Assembly (NCBI GenBank): GCA_021234535.1
Contig: CM037837.1
Coordinates: 9,790,636-9,854,635, forward strand
Direction: 5' to 3'
From: Stichopus chloronotus
Taxonomy: Eukaryota; Echinodermata; Holothuroidea; Aspidochirotida; Stichopodidae
DNA length: 64,000 bases
Part shown: piece after piece, positions 48,049-60,591 of the stretch
Layout: each line of letters starts with the position of its first letter
Numbering within the stretch: position 1 is the first letter of the stretch
Notes under the pieces: model-generated
The model's database searches: none
What the model was told of the DNA's origin: nothing
Seen by the model: only the letters and a program-made list of their open reading frames with translations
Made by a program: the position numbers and the translations under genes

Positions 48049-50099
48049 GTGAGTTTTACTTCAATCAAAATCTTCAGAAGTTGCCGAGCTTTAATCACAA
48101 AAGGTGAGCATTGTCTTTAAGTCAAAATTTAATTTAAGTCTTTTAATGGTAAAGAGATCCTAATATTACATTAGGTTATTTTCGTTTGTTGACCAGTTGA
48201 TGACAATCGCATTATCATATTAACATTTTAGGTTTGGCTCGGTCAAACAATATATCAAATGAAGAAATGATGGGTGCCTTTTATATGGATGGGTGCCTTT
48301 TATATGTGAATTTTTGCACATCTTCTGTGGCTCTCAAAGTCATCTTCGATCACCAGAAGTGAAATACTCAAATCTTTGTGCACACAATACAAGATATGAA
48401 GATAAGAGCAATGGAGGGTAATTTCTGTAGTTTGCATGAAGGTAGTCTTTATAACAGTAGATTGCTTCTACTGTTTATGGCAGAGAGGTCAAAGGTCTTC
48501 TGCAGTCACTGAAAGCCATGTGCTGAAACACCCTGTTATCGGTGCATTTCTAGAAACGGTAACAAGTTAACAGTTTTGCATGATTTGCAGGTTAGTCCTT
48601 GTTAAGTAGATGAAGGACATCCTTTGGGTACGCTGTCATCTAATCGCTGAAATGTTGAAATCTTGGTAAGCAATTGATCTTAAGAAGAGAACCAGAGAAA
48701 GTAGAGAAACAATTACAACACTCATATTTCTTACGTAGCATGTGAACATCAGGTCATCAATGTTTGATAAGGTTAAATTCATTACTCTCAGTGGAAATTA
48801 ATGGTTTTTTTATGTTACTGTAGGTCAAACATCAAAAATTTTCAATTTTTTTTTTTACTAAAGATAGAAAATGTGGAGTGTTTCCCATTTTACCCTCTGA
48901 GGATGCTTTTGTCAGAGTAGATTGCTCTATCTTTTGTATTCAATAATGTTGCAGAATATGTGAGCTGCTGCATGGAGCCATTTGGGGTGCATATTTTTGT
49001 GCAATAAATTCATGAAAGACTGAATGCACTTTTGCATTCTGGTTTCATGCAATTTACTTGTTCAAATCAACGGAGAGGGTTGAAGCAACGGAAACCATTG
49101 CTCAGACTACATTCATGAATTACATTACACTTCATACATTTAGTACAACGAGTGGCAAGGAAGTATACCTGTTACAATATGTGATTACGGGAGGCTGAGT
49201 TTCAACTCAACCAATTATTGCTGCAATCCATGAACAACCGTTGCAGGTACCGGTCACAGGGGTTAATCGGGATTTGGTGAAGTTTATCATAAAAGTAGCG
49301 GACTGTACATGGCAGTTGGCAAGTTTTCATCTACATTCGATCACGGTGTCCGTCTCGTTAAGTCACTAAAAATTGGCCTTTATCAATAATGTACCAAAAA
49401 AGTAGGTTTCCTTGTGAATCAGATATTGAATGGGAGTTCGAGGCAAGGACTTGTTCAAGCAATTTCAAACCATTTTCATTCACATTCTTGACGTTTTGAA
49501 AAGAACTTCCCTACATAGTTTCTAACATTATACGAAGGGCACGGCCATTATGATGTAATTGACGGTGATCTTTGGGGCTTGTGATGTGCGGACATTACAT
49601 CACAGACATATCAGCATCAATGGTGCAGGGTACATTGTTCTCCAAACAAGTTGGACACACACTTACTGTAATAACTTTTCTTAAAACTACCTGTACAGCA
49701 ATCTCATTCCATAAAATTATATGGGGTTTATGGGGTGGACAAAAGTGATAGATGACATTTGAAACTGAGGGAAGGTTATATTTGCACGGCTCAGTTGAAG
49801 ATCAGGTAATCCTAAGTTGAGCTTTCTATTAAAGAGAAATACACGGTGTACCCACGTGCACTTACATTCTAGGAAAGGTACCAAATTTGATCTAACTTAA
49901 ATGTGTTGGTGGTCAGAAGACGATGTGGTGTATAAGCCTTAAATTTCCTCCACACTTGTGTGGTCGCCAAGAGTTGTGAAGTGACTGTCCTTTGAGGTCA
50001 GAGTAAGTACTACCATCAAGTTGACTCTGTGACTTTTAAAAGGATGGTCCAAGCACAAATTTATCTTGGATATGTTGAAGAGTAAGTTAATTTAACAAT
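48049..50099. other. CUB5-CUB6 intron, left part
   Basis: 48240-48870: degraded 145-bp units ending in GCACTTTTGCATTCTGGTTT (49026-49045), as after other B exons. 49620-49850: dispersed fragment shared with 45.15 and 62.31 kb. 49880-50035: SINE body without promoter boxes (AGGTACCAAATTTGATC, GTGTTGGTGGTCAG). Confidence 0.6.
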
Positions 50100-50545
50100 T
50101 GTGGTGGAATCTTCATACAGTTCCCATGTGTGGTTCTTGAGATATCAATTGAAGTTACCCCATTTACTTCAGAATCTGATCTTAGAGCAAGCAGATGTGA
50201 CATCATCTCCTCACATTGATAAAGAGTCTTTTGTTTTCTTCATTATTGAATTTATTGTTTTGAACGTATAATCAATACAGGTAGGTGGTCAGCATAAGTT
50301 ATGGTTATGTGAGGGTCACAAAACTCTCATAGCCCTCATACATTCACCTTATGTTAGCACCAGATATTGAAGTATTAAATGTGGTGTAAAGTTTAAAGGA
50401 AAACATAAACTGCTTTATCAATGTGGGGAGATGACATCACTCCTGCTTGCTTCAAGTTAACCTTGGATGACAATTGTGGCAACTTCAACTGCTCATATCT
50501 CAGGAACCACTCATGGGAATTAAATGGAAGTTTCACTCTAATGGT
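50100..50545. mobile_element. Fold-back (long inverted repeat) element
   Basis: The 38-bp block 50187-50224 (GCAAGCAG to CATTGATAAAG) is matched, reverse-complemented with four mismatches, by 50413-50450. Further outward, CCCATGTGTGGTTCTTGAGA (50122-50141) pairs with TCTCAGGAACCACTCATGGG (about 50499-50518). The two arms of about 100 bp surround a loop of about 190 bp. The short open frame 50421-50645 lies in the right arm and is not considered a gene. A MITE or fold-back element is likely; no terminal motif identifies the family. Confidence 0.78.
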
Positions 50546-52019
50546 CAGATTTACTTACTCTTCAACATATCAAAGCTATATGTATGGCTTGACTATCCTT
50601 TCAATGTTACATTTTGATAATTTTGATATCATACACTATCGTTAAATTCGTGATTATCCAAATTTCCTCATCCTGCTCCCCCCCCCCTCCTCCTCATCAA
50701 AGCAAAAACAATACACGTAAAGACAAAAAGATAGAAACCTGCTTAAGTTTAGATAGTAGAAAGACAGTAGAAAAGATAGTAGAACATTACGTGCTAGTTG
50801 ATTGTGATACAAGCACCCAATCCACGTTTTAGTGATGTAAGTGGCCTGACAAACCTGTCTTCAGACATTTACCTCTACGCTGTATTTGCTCCGAAGTTGC
50901 AAGAAGCCACAAAAACAAGTTGTGCTCTCACCTGCACATGCAGCACTCTGTGCACTACACTGTGTGATAACAGTACACACCAAAAAAAAAAAAAAAAATG
51001 GAATCAAAATTAAAGTAGTGATTGTCTCAACAAAAGATCTGTGTACTTTCACTTGCTTTGAGAAATATTTGACACTATGGACAAGAGGATAAATAATTAG
51101 CCATAGTTAAAGGGGTTCATTGAGTTAATATCGATCGGTTTGTGAGGTTTGTGAAGGGTACAAACACATGACAATTAATTAGCATAATTATTCAAGTTTT
51201 ACATTCAATAGTTACGAGCAACTGTTAGTTTTTTTAATTTTTGACCCTCACTTGCACTGGCTGTGTGCATATCAATCAGTACTCATGTGAAAATCATCTG
51301 GTCACAAACTTCCAAAAACCAAATTCAATCGTTAATTGCTCACTCAGTAATGCTCCTTTGCAGAGTAACACGTCAGGATTCTCTTAGTTTTTACCATTTG
51401 TCATTAGTTTTGAAGGAGACTTGAGAGATTTAGGAAATTTAGTGAGTTTCATGAAACAACTCAAAGAGCCTCTTTAAGATTCTGCTACTTAGTTGTTGTA
51501 TTTTAAATTTCATTGTCTTATGGTATTTTTCCTGGACTTAAACAAAGTTAACAAGAAGTTCTACTATCAAATCCCATTCATGGCTGAAGGGGTTACATGA
51601 GATGCTGCTTTTCACCTGGAAACTACGGCAATGTACACTGTACATCTCCTTGCCGACAAATTCAAAGAAGTAGATTACCAATGTAGCAAAATAAGAGAGC
51701 TGCCAGCAAGGGCTACAGATAGGAAGACTCTGTTCAATAAAGATATACAAAATGGGTTAGGTCTCACAAGGATACCTGTTGGAGAACCTATTGAGCTGTT
51801 GATACCTCGGTAGGGAACAAACATCAGAAGGAGGGACATCCATCTGCAAACTCTAATGCAATACCAGAAATGCAATGCATACTAATGAAATAAAACTTAT
51901 CAAACATCTATTAGGATCTTTCTCTTTTAAGCAGTTTTAAGTCATGTCGAGAAAAAGTGCAGAGATAAGTAAGCATTAATAATGTAGCTGTAAGTACTAT
52001 TAATACTGTCAGGGCACAG
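50546..52019. other. CUB5-CUB6 intron, middle part
   Basis: AT-rich with a C-run at 50679-50686 and an A-run at 50982-50998. Parts of 51110-51260 resemble 11860-12020 and 25490-25600. No gene recognised. Confidence 0.6.
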
Positions 52020-53785
52020 TAATATTAAAGGTTTTTTTTGTCTTTTTGTCTACAACAAATGTTGATGAGGTACAGCTTCTTATAGAGAAATTAAAACATG
52101 GTACAAGTCCTGGTCAAAGAGACATAAATAATTATGTCTTTTTTGAAAGAAAACTATCAAGGCACAGTTATATTAAAGGGTTTTTTTTTTTTGTCTACAG
52201 CAAATGTTGATCAGTTATGGCTTCCTGTAAAGGAACTAAAACATGGTACAAGCCCTGGTCACAGCGACATAAATAATTACGTCCTTAAATATATTGTTGA
52301 TTTTATACTTCAAGCCTTAACTCATATAGTTAACATTTCTTTTTTGAAAGGTATTTTTCCAAACTGCATTGAAAATTGCTAAGATATTGCTCCAATTTTC
52401 AAGGCTGGGGATTCCCAAATATTTTCCAACTGTGGACCTATTTCATTTTTACCATCATTATTGAAAATATTTGAACGGCTGGTATGTAACAGGTTGTATA
52501 GTTTTATAATGATATCCTCTATGCCCACCAGTATGGTTTTTGTAAAAATTACTCAACTTATGTGGCCACCTTTAATCTAATTTCTGCTGCTGTAAATGGC
52601 AAGCTCCATACCATTGCTATTTTCATTGATTTGTCAAAAGCGTTTACCGTCAATGATCACGACATTGTACTGAAAATGAAGTCAATGCCTATGACATTCT
52701 GGTTGTGACACACGACTGATTCAACATCTTGAAAGTCAACAGTATGTATAGTTTGGTGATTGTATTTTGGTGACTTTACTACTTCATCCAGTAACATTTG
52801 GTGTGCCTGAAGGCTCAATACTAGGACCCTTGCTCTTTACACTTTATATAAAGGATATATATATGTCCACCAGAAAATCAAACTTTATACTTTTTGCGGA
52901 TGATGCTATTGAAACGAAAATCTCACTGATACTTTGACCACTGACCGCCCACCACTGAACTAGAGATCAGTGGTCGGCAGCCTTTGGGGGGGCACCGACT
53001 TGAGTTTCTATTAGGCGAATTAGCAGAGGGCCAAAGGGGTACAGTAGGTAAATAGCCCGAGGCAACGAGTGTACCGGAATTCTATAGTTGAAATAAGTAT
53101 TGCAGACATGCGTGGCTAGGCGTTCTCGCCAGTATTGCACACTGTGGTTCTTGTACACAACTTTGACTGCTCTCGCATGTCGGATTCTTTGACATCGGCG
53201 GACTGGACTCGGCCCGCAGGCTGTAGGTTGCTGACCCCTGCCTTAGATGATGTTACGCATGAATTTCACTATATTTTAGACTGTCCTTGAAGAAATAAAT
53301 TGTCTTTGATATAAAGAAAACTAAGTGATGTTTTATAGCAGAATACAGGATAGAAGGATATAAATGTTTTTCTGGATGGACAACGGATTGGTGCATAAAT
53401 CATACAATTTTCCTTGGTGTAACAATTGATGATAAAGTGAATTGTGTAGAACACATTTACAGAGTTTAGTAATAAAATGTCCAAAGTAGATGTCATTATA
53501 AATCCACTGCAGTACCTATTACTCCAAAAGGCAGTATTCATTTTGTGTAACTCACCGGTGTATCCCCATTTAAACTATAGTCTTCTAGCGCGGAGGCATA
53601 TACTCACAAAACATGTCCTGAACGTTAATGTAAACTGCGAAAGCTCTTAAGTATATAATATTTTGTAACGTCAATTACTGCGGTAGCTCTACTCCTCTCT
53701 TTATGGAACTCAAAATGTCTGATTATCATCTTGGGATACTTATTTACAGGTTACATGGTAATTCACTTCTTGATGTTTTAAATCA
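52020..53785 (+). pseudogene. Decayed LINE reverse transcriptase, interrupted by a MITE
   Basis: RT domain in several frames. KHGTSPGHSDINNYVLKYI (52228-52290) is the start of the RT region; DIAPIFKAGDSQIFSNCGP (from 52384) and NRLYSF (about 52491) follow. After a frame change come HQYGFCKNYSTYVATFNL (about 52528-52580) and IAIFIDLSKAF (about 52615-52647). Then GVPEGSILGPLLFTLYI (about 52802-52850) and the catalytic FILFADDA (about 52887-52911). After the inserted MITE come fragments such as FLDGQRI (53372-53392) and KMSKVDVIINPLQYLLLQKA. A direct duplication of about 145 bp lies at 52020-52265. Type: Jockey/CR1-like by motif style. Stops and frameshifts make it dead. Confidence 0.82.
52968..53240. 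mobile_element. hAT-like MITE nested in the LINE
   Basis: Left end CAGTGGTCGGCAGCC (52968-52982) and the complement of the right end CAGGGGTCAGCAACC (53226-53240) match at 12 of 15 positions. CAGGGGTCGGCAACC-type ends are well known in hAT elements. The flanks CTAGAGAT and CCTTAGAT agree at only 5 of 8 positions, so the target duplication is decayed or the border is off. 273 bp, more GC-rich than its surroundings, no coding capacity. Confidence 0.8.
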
Positions 53786-53790
53786 TTTTT

Positions 53791-55224
53791 GATTCCTTGC
53801 TGAAGGCAAGCAAGGAATCTTTGCGATGGTGATGGTGTGTGTGTATGCGTTTGTGTGTAAATGTGTGAGTGTATATGACGTCTTGGCTTGTAAACATAAT
53901 ATCTCAAAAAGGGAATGGTGCTTGAACTTCAAAGTCGGTGTGCAGGTAGTTCATCATGAGTAGATGACCCCCTATTGTTTTTCATGGAGTTTAAAGGTCA
54001 TTTGAGGTCACCAGAGCTTAGAGTACGAAAACCTATCAAGGGAGATACCGCAGCAATGGAATGTTGTTGGAACTTCAAACTCTTATCATTGGTAGCAACT
54101 GATAAGGTGATGATGTCTGCCATTTCTTGTGGAGGTCAAAGGTCATGTGAGGTCAATAGAGGACATTGGTTGAAAACCTTGTAAAGACGTATCTCGAGGA
54201 AGGAAAGGTGCTCGAATATCGAACTTGTATTGGTAGTCCATGGTAAGTAGATGATCCCTATCATTTTTCATGGAGGCCAAAGGTCATTTGAGGTTACTAG
54301 AGATTCAAGTAAGAAAACCTTTTAAGGGAGATATCTCAGTAACTAAATGTTCCTGGAACTTTAAACTGTCATGTCTGTCATTTTTTATGGTGGTCAAAGG
54401 TCATATGATATCAACAGAAGACATAGTGAGATACATTGTAAACACAGTATCTCAAGAATTGAAAGGTGCTTGAACTTCAAAGTTGGTGTGTTGGTTGTTC
54501 ACTGTGAGTACATGGTCCCCATAATTTTTCATGGGGATCAAAGGTCATTTGAGGGCTCCACAGCTTTAAGTATGAAAACCTTATAAGGGAAGATATCTCA
54601 GCAACTCTATTCAGGTAGCACATCAAAGTGTCAACATTGTTAGCACTTGATGAGAAGCTGATGTCTGTCATTTGAATTGCTCCATGGAAGACATTGTAAT
54701 GTGACATGAAATGAATGCAATAAGTTCTATCATTCCAAAGATCTGTCTTGGGTTCAAATGCCTAACATGTGACACTTAGAGAGTTTGACAGGCCCAACAA
54801 CCACTTAACATCTAGCTCTTATCACTTTTTCTAGGCCTTCAGAATATCCCTGTTGTTAGAAACTCCCTGTTAACATTTACAAAGTACTTTGTTGTTTTAC
54901 TCACAGTAAACTCTCCCTCGGGAGGCTTTGTTGACTTGCACATTCACAGGTCTGTAATCACTATTTGGTGTCACGAATTTGTGAATTACTAAGCTCCTTC
55001 ATCACCACAATTGTCATCAGTGCTGAATGATGTTACCCATTCATATTAGCACTAGGTAACATCAAACCCATAAGACAGAATGTGGTTTTCATTATTGCAT
55101 TGTTTTTCATTTTGAGACGGTCCCTTCCCTTCTCCACTGGGTTGCTTTTGTTTGTAAGTGTTTATGTGTGTATGACAAAATGAGATATCGGCAAGGAATC
55201 ACAAAGTCATTTGACTTTCTGGTT
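53791..55224 (+). mobile_element. Hairpin-ended element with internal 145-bp repeats, copy 1
   Basis: Starts with a hairpin GATTCCTTGC-TGAAGGCAA-GCAAGGAATC (53791-53819), then GCGATGGTGATG, a TG microsatellite (53834-53875) and four to five tandem units (TATCTCAAAAAGGG at 53903 and later). A perfect AGGTCAAAGGTCA lies at 54133-54145. Ends with GCAAGGAATCACAAAGTCAT and CTTTCTGGTT (55191-55224). The same start and end are shared with 60592-61088. No open reading frame of note. The layout (conserved head, microsatellite, core repeats, conserved tail) resembles Helitron-derived interspersed elements of invertebrates (inference). Confidence 0.78.
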
Positions 55225-56290
55225 ATTCAACAAATGCAGTTTTTCATCCATTCAATACACGTAATGGGCGAGTTCATCCATATTCTAGAACTAAGCGCAA
55301 CCAAAATCAAATTTGTGTCACTGGTGCCTAGCTCTGGAATTCACTTCATCACAAACTAAAGCAACTGTCTTCGCTAAACATATTCCAAAGAAAATTAAAA
55401 CAACACCTGCCATACAGCTATCACTAGTTTCTTGCTCTGATGTTATTTAATCTTTTTTATTGTGAGGGTTTTGCATTTTTGCCCTACTAATGTGTCTTTT
55501 TCCTTAGTAAGCTTAATTTGTTTTTTCTTTTCGGGGTGGGGGGTGACTAGAAAGGTATTCACTTAGTTTCATCTGGTCCTTTCACTCCCAAATAGCTTAT
55601 TAAAGATTGCTGCAAAGTTTATTGTATTTTCTGCCGATACTATTTGGTTTTTGTCTACAAGGAGAGTGGAAAATAAACTTGCAACTTGATGTAATAGTAT
55701 AGTATGCTCAATTGTACTTCACTCTTTTGAATGTGGGAGGGAGGGACTTCAAGCATTCAAAGTACCACATACCCACAATAATTAACAAAAACTCATTGGA
55801 CGCAGATGTGACAACCAGTAATTAGTCAAAGTAGTAATCACAGAAGTCAACAAATTTCCCTTTAGGGAAAGCAAAATAAGAAACTCACACAGTCATTCTG
55901 TCGAACAAATCTGCAAAATATGTGGTTATTAAATGGTGTATGTCAGATTCAATTGTCTGATTTTGAAATTCTCAGGGATGATAAATATCACCACAGTTGC
56001 GGAGAAAGATTATTCCCAATTGTATCGTTGTGCTCACAGCTTATTCAATATTTTTCTTCTGCTTTGTCAGTTTGTATTAAGAATACATCCAACATTGACA
56101 GTCTTTCATTAGCAAAAGGCCATCAGTTATTGTGCTATTAATGTTTCCATTGATACACACCCTACTTTTATGGGGTGTTATATGCATGACTAGTTTAATG
56201 AAAGGGTGCACACCTTGCAATATCGTCTCTCATCATCCTTATTCGTGTTTATTTTATTTTGTTGTTCTGTTTTTCATCTTATCACGACAG
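55225..56290. other. CUB5-CUB6 intron, end with conserved pre-exon landmarks
   Basis: Carries TTCAAAGTACCACATACCCA (55757-55776), the variant CACACAGTCATTCTGTCG (about 55885), CTCAGGGATGATAAATATCA and TTATTGTGCTATTAATGTTT in the same order as before CUB4. No gene. Confidence 0.7.
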
Positions 56291-56475
56291 TTCCTCCCCC
56301 TGAGTATTGCAACACTAGTGAACCAATCACGATCAGTGGTAGTGATGTGGCCTCACCTGGTTATCCTGACTATATTGAGAACATGTACTGCCGTACCGAA
56401 ATACAAGCAAGCTATGGGCAGACAATCAAGCTGAGCTTCTCTGACCTCTATTTAGATTGCTCTGACAGCTTAGTG
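56291..56475 (+). CDS. CUB6, exon A
   Basis: Acceptor ATCACGACAG before 56291, donor GTG|GTGAGT at 56475; phase 1 in, phase 0 out. Encodes VPPPEYCNTSEPITISGSDV, PDYIENMYCRTEIQASYG, YLDCSDSLV. One codon shorter than CUB3-5 in the PDYIENMY loop. Canonical cysteines 1-3 and sequon present. Confidence 0.92.
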
Positions 56476-58780
56476 GTGAGTTATGCAGTGAATGTTTCCA
56501 ACATAGTACAGAAGAAAGAAACTTCTGGAAGTTGATGTACAGTCTTTCTCCAAATAGGTTAAATAAATGTATCTTGCAAATATCTTTATTTAATGTGAAC
56601 AACTGGTTTTGTCAGAGGCAGGTGGGAATTTAAGCATGGGCCGGTGAGGAAGGTCCCCCAGTAAAAGGGGGACTCAAAGAGTAACATGGTAATGTTTTGG
56701 GTAGAGTTTCCGAGGCTATTTTTATCAAAGGTAGATTGCGTGTCACACCAGAATCACTACATTCAGATTGATGACGCAATTAATGTTGTTCTTAACGGGG
56801 CACATACAAGGCTGTGGTCGCCGTGGTGATTTGTATAGGAGACCCGATACTGGAGTCTGGATCAGAGGCAAAGCAAAATAAACATTTATACTTGAAACGT
56901 CGATGTAGCAGAACGATGATCCGGTTTGGGGGTCTCCAGATTTAGCCCTGGAGACTATTAAACCGGAACATTGTTTGGTTAAAAATAGTGGATAACTTCA
57001 ACACAAGCCACCTGAGGCATTTTAGGTTATCCCCTCCAGATTCTTCTTTTCAAATTAAAAAAAAAAAAATGAAATCCCATCCTCACACCTCTTCACACAC
57101 CTACCTGCCTCCTTCGGGCTCATACCCCACTTAGGCACAAGGCAAATACCTATATAAACAAGAGGGCAATCCATGGAGTTGCATATCTCATCGCCACCAA
57201 GCATTTATTTAAGTCAGTGTTTCGATACAGAATTGCTTCTACTACTGCATGAGACTATCGCTAAAGAAGTGCTGTATATTGCGGTGGCGTAGCTGTGGTG
57301 GGGGGAGCTGAGGGGGACCACCCAAGATATGAAAGGCCCCTTAGTTTATGAGGGTCAAAAGTATTGACATTTAAAAATGAGTGTGTTTTTTTGCAATGCA
57401 GTTCCCCTCATTCATGCAACAGACCCCCCTAAATTCTAGCTACAGCTCTGGTGCATTCAATTGATCAAGGTATTTTACAGTAGGCCTAGTTTAATTCACA
57501 CCATAGCCTCACTGAAAGGGAAAAAAATGCTAATGTTTTTGCCTCGATCAATGATGTCATAGACAAGCACTGCTCCACCTATCTATTTGTCTCAGTTATA
57601 TATCCGTTGGATCGGACCAGCTGGATGAGCTTGCCAACTTACTTCCCATATTACAACACACTGAGATTTAAAGAATTTTATACCAAATACACTTAGACAA
57701 TCGCATGAAATTTAAGAAGAAACTAAAACAGTGAACCATGTAGTCTATCAAACTCTGACAACACAGTAGGAGTAGTCGTACTTGCATATCTACAGTAGTA
57801 GTACTGAAGATAATGTAGATTGCAGTATAGCTAGTTATTCCCTAGCCTTTGAACATAGCTGTGGGCCATATGTTACACGGTCTAAGCTCATTGCACTCCA
57901 CATAACAGAGTAAATTAGTGCAAAGCCCTGGCCTGTTCAACTATTCGTCGCATGAATGCCAACCACATACATTTACCTTAGGAGGGCGTAGTTCTGCTGA
58001 AACTATTGTTCAGCTGAGCTTACAGTTACACTCATGTTAGTTTACAGTAATTTGAGCATTGCCCACTGCTATTGGCATGCCTATAATATACATTTACCAC
58101 AGAACCTGGTACTGCTTAAGTTATTGTTTGGCTTCAAAATTCTAGTGGAAAGGATGTCCAGTCACAAGGCTGTCGTTATTGTTACGATATAGAGGTTTGG
58201 TTAGACTCCAAGAGGTAAGTTATTTAGAATCAAGGACCATATACGCCATCATTGCAGAGTCAGTGGGGCATACATATGAGCATGGACAGATGATGTCTGT
58301 GGTAACAAGTGCCCGCCTAGTGGAATTGCAAAGGTAAACTGAAGCGGCTATACTGTAGCCACAATGCTGTTACTGTTAGGGATTAGATTAGGGCACCAAA
58401 GCAGGAAGAGGCATTTATGCAGAGATCATACTGTGAGATGTAGCTTGCCACGGCATGCATGGTCGCTTTTCACAGGGAGGATTGTCGTACCGGGGATAGG
58501 CCCGACCAATGCTGATAGCCTCTATAGATATACTATTATATTGTGGATAGCTAGCCCTACTTCCTATCCCTAGACCTGCAGTGTAATGTATATATCACTT
58601 CAGGCCTCATGTGTGTAGGACATACACAGATACAGTAGATCTACTGGAACCTAGCCCTCATACAGGGCTGTGTGTTCCATTACACTTCACTTTCACAGCC
58701 CTCAAGTCCCGATAATGTTACTGTTATAGCATGGCTGTAGGTTAGGTAAATTATCATTTAAAAAAAAAAAAACGGTAAAT
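56476..58780. other. CUB6 A-B intron, left part
   Basis: First 650 bp homologous to the CUB3 and CUB4 introns (GCATGGGCCGGTGAGGAAGG, GGGTAGAGTTTCC, TCCTTCGGGCTCATACCCCA at 57110-57129). 57281-57455 is a possible small MITE with imperfect ends (GTGGCGTAGCTGTGG and CTAGCTACAGCTCTGG). 57460-58780: nothing recognised. Confidence 0.55.
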
Positions 58781-60430
58781 TTCACTTAACTTTACAACAA
58801 AATTATGCATCTTGAGTGTTGTGTTTGCAGGTAAGTTCTTCCAAAGTTTTAGGGCAATTGCTCAGCTAGTTCTCAAGATACTGTATTCTGGAATTCCAAA
58901 TACTATAGCAAACTTGGCTTTTATGGTAAAAAATCAGCAAATTTCATCGCATTTATCATGCTGTATCTTAGATAATGTATTTTCAGGTGAGTCCTCACCA
59001 ATTTTCAGGGTAATTTGCTCAAACAGTTCTTCAGGTATGCTGGAAATCCAAATTTTAGAGCAAACATGGCTTTTCTAAGTCACAAACCAGTAAATATATC
59101 AATACGTCTACCATTTAAGTGATACATCTTTCACATTGTATGTGTTATCAGATAAGTCCTTACAAAGTGTTAGGGCTATTGCTCAAATAGTTTGCAAGAT
59201 ATGCTAGAAATCCAAATATTGGAGCAAAATTGGCTTTCTTGGTCAAATATCAGCATATTTCACGTCTGTACATGTATCATAAAAGTGATATACTTTGAAC
59301 ATCATATTCTCATATATGTTTTTACAAATTTTTAAGGTAATTTCTTGAAGGGGAAATTAGGGTTTATTTTCACACTTTATTTCACTACAATTCCCCACCG
59401 GTATGGTAGAATGAGTTATAACTAACAAATATGATCAAGATTATCTCAAAACATGTGGGCAATTTTGAGAAACAAGTCAAATTCGCAAAAAATCAGTGAA
59501 GAACTCCGAAAGTCTGTAACATCCGTATTCATGGAATCAAATATGAATATTCAATACTATATATTCAATACTATCAATGGATGAGGAGGTGTGGCGGAAC
59601 AGTTTCATACATAGCCTATGTGTTCTGCATGTATCATCAACTATCGCTAAACTCTTGTTTATTTAGCATTGCGCAATGCACGAACAGCATTGGAACTGTA
59701 AATATTCCGTTATGTATATTTATATAACGTCATTTCAGTCTTACTCTGTGATTGGTCATCGTATGGAGGAGGCTGCCTTGTCTTGTACATGAACGTTTAT
59801 TTTTTGTACCCGACAAATATTAAGAGTCCTCATTCAACAGTTATAAAACGCAATAATTACTGTTTCTTCTACCTTCAAACACCTCCCCAATGTCTCTATA
59901 TTTCAATGAACAATCAGTTTAGAGAGAAAAATCAACTAAAGGTGAATTTTCTCAATCAAACCCTGATTTTTCCTTTAAGTAATGTTCATAATAAGCTGGA
60001 ATTGGAAATTTTGCAGTTAATTATTTGGCATTTTGTTTTAAAAAATCAGCAAAGTTTCTTTGATTAACCATAAATAGGTACATATTTTAAACAGGTATGC
60101 CCTACTAAGATTTACAGTAATTGCTGAAATACAGTAGTTCATAAGATATGCTTGAAATCCAAATTTTGGGCCTAAATTAGCTTTTTTCTCAATAATCAGT
60201 AACTTTCACTACATTTATCATTGAAGTGATATTAACTTGAACAACATGTACTCAAGATAAAATCTTACAAATTTGTAACTACATTTGTCTCATAGTTCTC
60301 AAAATATGTGGGAAATCCAAATTTTGGTGAAAAATAAGCTTTTTTTTTCTCAAAAATCAAAAGATTGTACTTCATTTATTAGAAAGATGATATATCTTGG
60401 ACATGGTGTTATTATGTAAGTCAAGGACAG
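58781..60430 (+). repeat. Tandem repeat, about 160-bp unit, interrupted
   Basis: A unit containing GTAAGTTCTTCCAAAGTTTT, GGGCAATTGCTCA, TTCTCAAGATA, AATCCAAATTTTAGAGCAAA and AAAATCAGCAAATTTCA recurs with starts near 58831, 58987, 59151 and 59313, then again near 60090 and 60255. The gap 59344-59979 between the two groups has partially complementary ends (CTTGAAGGGGAAATTAGGGT with the complement of AAACCCTGATTTTTCCTTTA) and may be a separate insertion. Confidence 0.78.
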
Positions 60431-60591
60431 TCCAAATCTGTCAACTTTGTGTCGAGTGTCCTATAAGGGTTCTACTGACAGATCAATGGTCAAACTACAG
60501 TAATACAATCCCCATGTGACACATGCAAGTGAACACTAATGAACCAGCAGTTAAGGATTTAAATTGGTTTTGGAAAATTTACAACCTTTTT

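Noticed and set aside
50421..50645. 74-codon open frame starting MWGDDITPACFKLTLDDN
   Set aside because: It lies largely in the right arm of the fold-back element; the matching left arm has no equivalent frame.
57281..57455. Small MITE with GTGGCGTAGC-like ends
   Set aside because: The ends match only loosely and no target duplication is visible; kept as a mention in the intron description only.
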